This document shows positions 1-6,059 of a stretch of DNA of 7,141 bases, in pieces. Location of the stretch: the NCBI GenBank assembly GCA_027001345.1, contig JALTMS010000147.1:1-7141 (forward strand), given 5' to 3'. This DNA comes from Acidobacteriota bacterium (lineage in GTDB: Bacteria; Acidobacteriota; Polarisedimenticolia; J045). The position numbers and the translations under genes were made by a program. The notes under the pieces were generated by a model. The model did not search any database. It saw only the letters and a list, made by a program, of their open reading frames with translations, and was not told the DNA's origin. How positions within the stretch are numbered: the first letter of the stretch is position 1; each line of letters starts with the position of its first letter.

Positions 1-2717
1 CCCGCGCCCTGGCCCGCCGGATGCCGACTCCCGTCTGCCGGGCCTGGGCTCAGCGCCTCGGTGGCGTTCTCGATCATCTGGAGGGTCGGCCGGCGGCCGC
101 CGATCGACGGCTGCGTCGGGCGGCCGTTCACTTCGCCGCTGCCGGTCACCATCTCGAAGGGGGCGACACCGAGCGAATCCGCGTGCAGGTGCTGGCCCTC
201 GCCGGTCGCTTCACCGACGCCGAGAAGGCCGCTGACCGGGCCCGCAGCGCATGGCGACGGGCGGGCGGAGCCGACCCCCGGCGTCGCGGCGGGCTGGCCA
301 TGAACCTGGGCAACCTGCACCACCTCCGGGACGACCTGGCCGCCGCCCGCCGTCACTACCGCCGGGCGGCGCGCCTGTTCGAGCAGGCTGGCGAGGGCCC
401 CCGGGCGGCCCAGGCGGCCTACAACGAGGCGGTGATCCTCACTGCCCTCGACCGCCTCGATGCTGCCCGGGGGCTGTACGAGGGCGCACTCGGGATCTTC
501 ATCGCCGAGCGCCAGGGGGCGCTGGCGGCCCAGGCGGACTATGCCCTGGCCGCCCTCGACCTGCTCGAAGCGCAGCCCGATGCGGCCCTCGCGCGCCTGC
601 GGCGGGTGCGACGGCGGCAGCAGGCTCTGGGTGATCGCCGGGGCCTGGCCCACACCGATCTGGAAATCGCCCGGGCGCTGCTGACTCTCAATCGCCTCGA
701 AGGGGCCGAGCAGGCTGCCCGCCAGGCGGAGATCTTCTTTCGGCGGGCGCGGCACCGCGTCGAGCTGGCGGCCTGCTGGAGCGTCCGGGGCGCGGTGGCA
801 CGACGGGAAGGGCGCTGGCGCCGCGCCGGGCGCCTCTACCAGCGGGCGGCCGACGAGCTGGCGACTCTGGGCAGCGCACTGGCAGCCGCCTGGGCGCGGC
901 TGGGCTGGGCCGAGGTTCGGCTCGCTGCAGGATCCGCCGGGGATGCGCTGGCCGCGGCTCGCGTCGCCGAGCGGACGTTCGCCTCCGGGCACACCCCCAT
1001 GCGCCGAGCCCAGGCGGCGGTGGTGGTGGCCGAGTGCTGTCTGGAACTCGGGCGCCTGGTGGCGGCCCGGCGAGCGGCACAGCGGGCCCTGGCTCTGGCC
1101 CGGCGCCTGGCCAGTCCGAGGGCGCAGCTCGCCGCCTGCCGCACACTCGCCCGCCTCGAGCGGCGCCGGGGGCAGAGCGCCGCGGAGTACCGCTGGCTGC
1201 GGCGGGCCGAGCAGTGCATCGTCCGTCTTCGCGCGGGGGTCAGCAGCGAGGCGAGCGAGCTGGCCTTCCTGCTGGACAAGACGGATATCTACGAGGCGCT
1301 GGTGGCCAATCGCCTGCGCAAAGGCGGACGCCGGGCGCTGGCCCAGGCTCTCGAACATGCCGAGCAGGCCAAGGCCCGGGCGCTGGCCGAGCGCCTGCGA
1401 CGGGAATGCCGCCTGCCCGCCCGGGGGGGGCGCTCTCAGCGCTTGCTGCTGCTCTCGCGCCTCGAGCGCCTCGAACGCCATCTGGCGGTGGCCGAGCAGC
1501 GCCTCGATCAGGTCTCTGGAACTTCGGCCGGTGGCACCCGCACCCGATCGCTGCACCTCGCCGAGCTGACCGGGCAGCGTTGGCGGGCCCTCGAAGATCT
1601 CGGTATCCGGGATCCGACGGCGGCAGTGATGGTCGGGGCGCCGGCACCTTCCCCCCGGGAGGTGCTCGAGACCCTGGCGGCCGACGAGATCGTCGTCGAG
1701 TACACCGTCCTCGACGACCGCTATCAGCTCTTCCTGGCCGACCGTCGCGGCGTGCTCGAGCACCACGTGGCGGCGCGGGTGGGGGAGGTCGACGACCTGA
1801 TCGATCGGCTCTTCTTCCACCTCGGCAAGGACGTGCTCGGGCAAGAGCACGCGGCGCGCCACGGTGAGCTGCTCGCTCGCGTCTGTCGCGGCTACTTGCG
1901 GCAGCTCGAAGAGCGTCTGCTGGCTCCCGTCGCCGGTCGCCTGGAAGGACGGCGGGTGCGCATCTTGCCCCACGGCCGGCTCCACGGGTTGCCCTTTCAC
2001 GCCTTCGAGGACCGTGGCGGGCGGGCGCTGCTCGAGCGGGCGACGGTGAGCTACGCACCGAGCCTGGCGGTGCTCGGTCTGCTCGCCCGGCGCCGGCGTC
2101 CGGCCTCGGGAGTCTCGCTGGTGATCGGGGCGGCAGATCAATCGACACCAGCGATCGAAAAAGAAATCAACGCTGTCGCGCGCTGTTTGCGGCCCGCCCG
2201 GGTGCTGCGCGGGCCGGCGGCCAGCGCTCGGGCGCTGGGTCTGGCGGAGGCGGGGCTGCCCGTGCTTCACGTCGCGAGCCATGGATTCTTCTCCGAGGCC
2301 GGCGGAGGACTCGGAGCGCTGCGACTGGGAGAGGATCTGATCGAACCCGCGCAGATTCAGCAACTAACTGGTATGGCAGACCTGGTGGTTCTTTCTGGAT
2401 GTCAGACGGGCCGAGGAGCAGTACACTCTGGCGACGAACTCGTCGGGCTTGTGCGGGGATTTCTCCTCGCCGGGGCGCGCGCGGTGGTGGCTTCGCTTTG
2501 GGAAGTCAACGATGCGAGTGCCTGCAGCATCATGACCGATTTCTACCAGCGGCTGAGCGAAGGGCTGAGCGTCGAGCAGGCGCTTGTCTGCGCCCAGCGC
2601 AGCGCCCGGCAGCGGGATCCCAACCCGCTGCGCTGGGCACCGTTCGTGGTGATCGGCGATGCGGCGCTCGAGTGGACCGGCGAAGGGAGATGGCGCCGGC
2701 GTCAGGAGGCCTGCTGA
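1..2717 (+). CDS. TPR-CHAT domain protein (caspase-like cysteine protease), 5' partial
   Basis: Residues are numbered from the ATG at 21, but the frame is open back to base 3 and no ribosome-binding sequence precedes that ATG, so the true start probably lies upstream of the window. The first half (about residues 92-405) is an Ala/Leu/Arg-rich helical array of about eight TPR-like units, for example around MNLGNLHHLRDDLAAARRHY and YNEAVILTALDRLDAARGLY. A Leu/Glu-rich likely coiled coil follows at about 474-497. Residues about 545-898 form a CHAT domain (clan CD, caspase-like): catalytic His754 in HVASHG and Cys794 in LSGCQTG, then GDELVGLVRGFLLAGARAVV, SLWEVND and a C-terminal WAPFVVIGD segment, all in family order. 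In known TPR-CHAT proteins the repeats bind a partner and the CHAT domain is the protease; the substrate here is unknown. No membrane segment is visible, so a cytoplasmic location is inferred. The stop directly abuts the S8 protease start, implying co-expression. Family is secure; biological role is not. Confidence 0.92.
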   Translation, partial: RALARRMPTPVCRAWAQRLGGVLDHLEGRPAAADRRLRRAAVHFAAAGHHLEGGDTERIRVQVLALAGRFTDAEKAADRARSAWRRAGGADPRRRGGLAMNLGNLHHLRDDLAAARRHYRRAARLFEQAGEGPRAAQAAYNEAVILTALDRLDAARGLYEGALGIFIAERQGALAAQADYALAALDLLEAQPDAALARLRRVRRRQQALGDRRGLAHTDLEIARALLTLNRLEGAEQAARQAEIFFRRARHRVELAACWSVRGAVARREGRWRRAGRLYQRAADELATLGSALAAAWARLGWAEVRLAAGSAGDALAAARVAERTFASGHTPMRRAQAAVVVAECCLELGRLVAARRAAQRALALARRLASPRAQLAACRTLARLERRRGQSAAEYRWLRRAEQCIVRLRAGVSSEASELAFLLDKTDIYEALVANRLRKGGRRALAQALEHAEQAKARALAERLRRECRLPARGGRSQRLLLLSRLERLERHLAVAEQRLDQVSGTSAGGTRTRSLHLAELTGQRWRALEDLGIRDPTAAVMVGAPAPSPREVLETLAADEIVVEYTVLDDRYQLFLADRRGVLEHHVAARVGEVDDLIDRLFFHLGKDVLGQEHAARHGELLARVCRGYLRQLEERLLAPVAGRLEGRRVRILPHGRLHGLPFHAFEDRGGRALLERATVSYAPSLAVLGLLARRRRPASGVSLVIGAADQSTPAIEKEINAVARCLRPARVLRGPAASARALGLAEAGLPVLHVASHGFFSEAGGGLGALRLGEDLIEPAQIQQLTGMADLVVLSGCQTGRGAVHSGDELVGLVRGFLLAGARAVVASLWEVNDASACSIMTDFYQRLSEGLSVEQALVCAQRSARQRDPNPLRWAPFVVIGDAALEWTGEGRWRRRQEAC
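2704..2709 (+). promoter_or_regulatory. Strong Shine-Dalgarno for the S8 protease
   Basis: AGGAGG lies inside the last codons of the CHAT gene, eight bases before the ATG at 2718, which itself follows the CHAT stop TGA (2715-2717) with no gap. It is the best ribosome-binding sequence in the window. It fixes the S8 start and suggests independent, efficient re-initiation after CHAT translation. Confidence 0.85.
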
Positions 2718-4283
2718 ATGAAAACACTTGCTCGAGTCGTGGGGAAGGCCTGGCTGCTGTTGGGGCTGCTGGCGCTGGCGCTGCCGGTCGGCGCCGATGA
2801 CCGGGTGACCAACGAGCTGCTGGTGGAGCTGGTGCCCGGAGCTTCGGCCGAGCAGGTGGCGCTGCGCTATGGGCTGACGATCGAGGATGGGATCGATGTC
2901 TGGCAGATGTGGCTGATGGTGGCTGCCGACGGCACCGACATCGACCAGTTGGTCAGCGAGATGAACGACGATCCCGACGTGGTGGAGGCCGAACCCCACC
3001 GCAATCTGGAGAATCCCGAAGGCGTGTTGCGCACCATCGGCGATCTCGATCGCTCGGCGGGGATCGATCAGTTCCGCGGCCAGGTCTCGGCTCAGACGGT
3101 GAAGGCCACCCAGGCTCACGGAACCGGCCAGGGTGCGGGTGTGATCGTTGCCGTACTCGATACGGGCATGTCCTATCACCACGAAGCGACGGCGAGCCAG
3201 ATCATGGACCACAGCGGCCGCAACCTGATCGAGGGCAACAACGATGCGCGGCCGCAGCCCAACGGCATCGACGACGATGGTGATGGCTCGGTGGACGAGA
3301 TGCTCGAGCATGGCACACTGGTTGCCGGGATGGTCAACCTGGCAGCACCGGCGGCACGCATCCTGCCGATTCGCGTGCTCGACGCCGAGGGGCGCGGCAC
3401 CGTCTTCGGCGTGGCCAAGGGCATGCTCTACGCCATCGGCCGGGGTGCGGAGGTGATCAATCTGTCGCTGGGGATGGTGGAAGAGTCCAACGTGATCGAT
3501 CGCGCACTGAGGGAGGCCAGGGAGGCCGGCGTGGTCGTCGTGGCCGCAGCGGGCAACCGGAACATCGAAGAGGTCGACTACCCGGCGCGGAGCAGCGACA
3601 CCATCGCCGTGGCCTGTGTCGATGCGGCCAGGATGCGTTCGCCGTTCACTTCCTACGGCAGCGAGGTGGATCTGACGGCGCCCGGCGTGGGGGTGCTCTC
3701 CACCTTCGGTGACATCGACTACGGGCGCTGGGACGGCTCGTCCTTCTCGGCGCCGCTGGTGGCCGGAGCGGCCGCGCTGGTGGTCGAGCGCTATCCGGGG
3801 CTGAGTCCTGACCAGGTGCGCGCCATGCTGGTCGATACGGTGCAGCCCGATGCCAACGGAGCCCAGTGGGATGGACTGCTCGGCGCGGGTACGGTCGATC
3901 TCGAGGCTCTGGTCGCAGCGCGCTCGAGTGACCACAGCAGTCTGAAGGTCTACGAGCAGAGCCTGGGTACGGAGGTGGACTGGACCGAAGTGCTCGACGC
4001 GAGCGTCTACGACCTGGCGCGAGGCGAGGTCGCTTCGCTGGCACTGATTGACGAGCAGACCGTCGACCTCGGTCCACTGACCTGCCTCGAGGAAGACAGT
4101 ACCGCGACCGACAACCTCGGCGATCTCGACGCGCAGTTGCCGGCTCCCGGCAGGGCCTTCTTCTACGTCTTCCGAGACGAGACCGCTGGTAGCGACGGCG
4201 CGGCGTGGGGGGCGGACAGCGAGGGACGCGAGCGGATGGCCGGGAGCGGCGACTGCCAGCTTCCCGCGGGAAGCGGCTCCTGA
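2718..4283 (+). CDS. Secreted S8 (subtilisin-like) serine protease with C-terminal accessory domain
   Basis: A 521-residue endoprotease of the subtilase family. Residues 1-26 are a signal peptide (basic start, Leu-rich core, probable cleavage after VGA at 26/27). Residues about 30-98 resemble an inhibitory propeptide (LLVELVPGASAEQVALRYGL ... DPDVVEAEPHRNLE). The catalytic domain (about 136-392) carries Asp148 in VAVLDTG, His198 in EHGTLVAG, oxyanion Asn280 in AAAGN and Ser342 in GSSFSAPLVAGAAAL. An acidic loop, NGIDDDGDGSVDE (182-194), just before His198 looks like a calcium-binding loop often seen in such enzymes. The C-terminal region (about 403-517) is an accessory beta-type domain with two cysteines (in PLTC and GSGDC). 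The start is set by ATG plus AGGAGG. It sits between a CHAT protease gene and a peptide importer; its tail overlaps the binding-protein gene. It presumably acts in the periplasm or outside the cell; substrate unknown. Confidence 0.97.
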   Translation: MKTLARVVGKAWLLLGLLALALPVGADDRVTNELLVELVPGASAEQVALRYGLTIEDGIDVWQMWLMVAADGTDIDQLVSEMNDDPDVVEAEPHRNLENPEGVLRTIGDLDRSAGIDQFRGQVSAQTVKATQAHGTGQGAGVIVAVLDTGMSYHHEATASQIMDHSGRNLIEGNNDARPQPNGIDDDGDGSVDEMLEHGTLVAGMVNLAAPAARILPIRVLDAEGRGTVFGVAKGMLYAIGRGAEVINLSLGMVEESNVIDRALREAREAGVVVVAAAGNRNIEEVDYPARSSDTIAVACVDAARMRSPFTSYGSEVDLTAPGVGVLSTFGDIDYGRWDGSSFSAPLVAGAAALVVERYPGLSPDQVRAMLVDTVQPDANGAQWDGLLGAGTVDLEALVAARSSDHSSLKVYEQSLGTEVDWTEVLDASVYDLARGEVASLALIDEQTVDLGPLTCLEEDSTATDNLGDLDAQLPAPGRAFFYVFRDETAGSDGAAWGADSEGRERMAGSGDCQLPAGSGS

Positions 4284-6031
4284 CTCGCCGGTCGCTGTGG
4301 GCTGCCGCCGGCGTGCTGCTCGCCGCGGTGCTCGGCTGCGGTGGTGGCCCCACGCCGCCAGCCGTCGGCGACGGTTCGAGTTCCGGGCCCCGGCGGGGCG
4401 GCGAGCTGATCATCGCGCTGCGAGCCGACGTCGATAGCTGGAACCCCTACACAGCCGGCTCGAGCACGGCCCTCAACGTGCTCGAACTGCTCTATCCCCG
4501 GTTGGTGCGCGAGCGGTGGAGCCCTGGTACCGGCATCCGTGTCGAGCCGGCTCTGGCCGAACGGTGGTCGTTTTCGGACGATCGCAGAGAGCTGCGCTTC
4601 GAGCTGCGCGAGGCCCGCTGGAGCGATGGTCGGCCGGTGAGCTGTGCCGACGTGGCCTTCACCTGGCGCGCCCAGCACAGTCCGGCCCTGGGCTGGCCGG
4701 GGCTCTACATCAAGGACGGCATCGAGTCCTTCGAGTGCGCCGACGAACGGACGGCGGTGTTTCGTTTCGCCCATCCCTCGGCCTATCAGGTGCTCGACGC
4801 CAACGATGACGCTCAACTGCCCCGGGTCTACGGCGCGGTTCCTTTCGAGCAGTGGATGGCGACAGCCTGGGAACAGCGTCTGGTCAGTGCCGGGCCCTTT
4901 CGCCTCGAGCGGGTGGTGCCGGGGCAAGAGGCGATCCTGGTGCGCGATCCCGAGTGGCGCGACGGGACGCGCCCCTACATCGATCGCCTGATCTTCCGCG
5001 TCTATGCCGGGGCCGACGAAGCTCTGCGAGCGTTGCTCGCCGGTGATGTGGACCTGGTGGAGAAGGTGCCCCCGGGACGAGCCGCGGAGGTCGCGCGGCG
5101 AGAGGATCTGGCGCTGCTCGACCTGCCGGGGTTGTCGTGGACCTTCATCGCCTGGAACCAGCTTGCTCCCGGCGCCTACGCCGCCGACCGCCGCCGCCGG
5201 GGCTGCGGGGCGGGCTGCCGTGAGGACGCGCAGACGGTGCGGGCCCTGCTCGCCGACCATCCCCATCCGATTCTCGGCGATCCGCGGGTACGACGGGCGC
5301 TGACCCTGGCCATCGACAGGGAGGATCTGGTGGAGGGGCCCTGGCGCGGGCACGCCCGGGTCGCCGTCAGTCCGCTGGTTTCGTTTCTCGGTGTGTCGGG
5401 ACAGAGCCGGCCACTTCCCTGGGATCCGGTCCGGGCAGCGGCCCTGCTCGAAGCGGCCGGTTGGCGTCGTCCGGTGGAAGGCGGCGTGCGCGAGAAGGAC
5501 GGCCGGCGCCTGGAACTGGAGATCCTGGTCAACGCGGACAACACCCTGCGCCGGGAGGTGCTCGAGCGTGTCGCCACGGCCCTCGCTGGGGTGGGCGTGG
5601 CGGTACGGCCGGTGGCCCTGCCGCGCCGGGAGTACATCGCCCGCGCCCGGGCGAAGGATTTCGACGGCTTGCTCGGCGGCTGGCGCGCCGGAACCCGCAT
5701 CGAGCCTCAGTCGATTCTTCACTGCGCCGCCGCCGCCGGGCGGGGCAACAACCTCGGTGCGTGGTGTGACGACCGGGCCGATGCTCTGGCTGATCGCGCC
5801 GCGGCCGCTGCCGATCTCGAGCATGCGCTCCCCTTGTGGCGTCAGTGGGAAGAGCGCTTCGTCCAGCAGCAGCCCTACACCATGCTCTACGAGGAGAGGG
5901 TGTTGATCGGGATCCACCGGAGGGTGCACGATGCCAGCCCCTCTCCGCTGAATCCCTACGCGGAAATCGAGAAGTGGTGGGTCGATTCATCGGAACCGAC
6001 AGGGGTAGCGGCAACGTCCCCGCCCCGATGA
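4205..6031 (+). CDS. ABC transporter substrate-binding lipoprotein, family 5 (oligopeptide/dipeptide type)
   Basis: Extracytoplasmic solute-binding protein of the SBP_bac_5 (DppA/OppA-like) family. Seen: lipoprotein signal with lipobox ending VLGC (Cys45 from the GTG), a Gly/Ser/Pro linker, then GELIIALRADVDSWNPYTAG, LLYPRLV, LAERWSFSDDRRELRFELR plus WSDGRPVSCADVAFTW (about 116-155), PRVRRALTLAIDREDLV (about 360-376) and a C-terminal QPYTMLYEER ... NPYAEIEKWW segment. All are family hallmarks, and the length is normal. The start is uncertain: GTG 4205 is the only ATG/GTG/TTG after the in-frame TAG at 4190 that keeps the signal peptide, but it gives an overlong Arg-rich leader. CTG 4280, overlapping the S8 stop and six bases after GGGAAG, would give a compact leader beginning TRRSLWAAAG (583 residues). 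An unusual RRRRGCGAGC stretch lies at 329-338. It delivers ligand to the permeases that follow; a peptide ligand is inferred from family and from the protease next door, but nickel, sugars and other ligands occur in this family. Confidence 0.95.
   Translation: MGGGQRGTRADGRERRLPASRGKRLLTRRSLWAAAGVLLAAVLGCGGGPTPPAVGDGSSSGPRRGGELIIALRADVDSWNPYTAGSSTALNVLELLYPRLVRERWSPGTGIRVEPALAERWSFSDDRRELRFELREARWSDGRPVSCADVAFTWRAQHSPALGWPGLYIKDGIESFECADERTAVFRFAHPSAYQVLDANDDAQLPRVYGAVPFEQWMATAWEQRLVSAGPFRLERVVPGQEAILVRDPEWRDGTRPYIDRLIFRVYAGADEALRALLAGDVDLVEKVPPGRAAEVARREDLALLDLPGLSWTFIAWNQLAPGAYAADRRRRGCGAGCREDAQTVRALLADHPHPILGDPRVRRALTLAIDREDLVEGPWRGHARVAVSPLVSFLGVSGQSRPLPWDPVRAAALLEAAGWRRPVEGGVREKDGRRLELEILVNADNTLRREVLERVATALAGVGVAVRPVALPRREYIARARAKDFDGLLGGWRAGTRIEPQSILHCAAAAGRGNNLGAWCDDRADALADRAAAAADLEHALPLWRQWEERFVQQQPYTMLYEERVLIGIHRRVHDASPSPLNPYAEIEKWWVDSSEPTGVAATSPPR
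4259..4274. promoter_or_regulatory. 16-bp perfect palindrome at the S8/binding-protein junction
   Basis: GCTTCCCGCGGGAAGC is its own reverse complement. In RNA it can fold as a 6-bp stem with a CGCG loop and contains the GGGAAG (4268-4273) that would serve as ribosome-binding sequence for a CTG start at 4280. A second outer pairing is available between GGAGC (4243-4247) and GCTCC (4276-4280). It could be an operator for a dimeric regulator or, more simply, an RNA element limiting binding-protein translation unless ribosomes finish the S8 gene. The palindrome is seen directly; its function is inferred. Confidence 0.45.
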
Positions 6032-6035
6032 GGGG
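6002..6035 (+). promoter_or_regulatory. Two small adjacent stem-loops at the binding-protein/permease junction
   Basis: GGGG (6002-6005) can pair with CCCC (6018-6021), and CCCC (6023-6026) can pair with GGGG (6032-6035) around a five-base loop that holds the binding-protein stop codon. No U-tract follows, so this is not an intrinsic terminator. Small hairpins after binding-protein genes can protect the upstream mRNA and lower permease expression; the stems here are short, so the case is weak. Confidence 0.25.
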
Positions 6036-6038
6036 AAA

Positions 6039-6044
6039 GAGAGG
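6039..6044 (+). promoter_or_regulatory. Probable ribosome-binding sequence of the DppB-like permease
   Basis: GAGAGG lies six bases before a CTG at 6051 and fifteen before the TTG at 6060. The spacing favours CTG as the true start, unless the TTG uses a poorly spaced site. No ATG or GTG exists in this frame between the upstream stop (TAG at 6006) and 6060. Confidence 0.5.
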
Positions 6045-6059
6045 TCGGCCCTGATCGCG

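Noticed and set aside
21..23. ATG at 21 as the true start of the TPR-CHAT gene
   Set aside because: The frame is open to the window edge and no ribosome-binding sequence precedes this ATG, so an upstream start is more likely.
1034..1867. Overlapping + strand open frames inside the TPR-CHAT gene
   Set aside because: They are Gly/Pro/Arg-rich alternate-frame readings without domains, inside a gene whose own frame carries continuous TPR and CHAT signatures.
1..2717. Link to CRISPR-associated TPR-CHAT (Craspase-type) or gasdermin-type defence
   Set aside because: No CRISPR array, Cas effector or gasdermin-like gene is in the window; the neighbours are a secreted protease and an importer, so only the domain architecture is shared.
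2364..3935. Long open frame on the - strand (523 codons) opposite the S8 protease
   Set aside because: It lies opposite a gene with a complete catalytic triad and clear family motifs; its His/Arg-rich composition is the usual by-product of high-GC codon bias, and no domain is recognisable.
4163..5929. Long - strand open frame (588 codons) opposite the binding protein
   Set aside because: Antisense to a well-supported SBP family 5 gene; Pro/Arg/Gly/Gln-rich with no recognisable motif.
6028..6054. ATG overlapping the binding-protein stop (ATGA) as the permease start
   Set aside because: It is in a different frame from the permease and reaches a stop after eight codons; at most it could act as a re-initiation leader.
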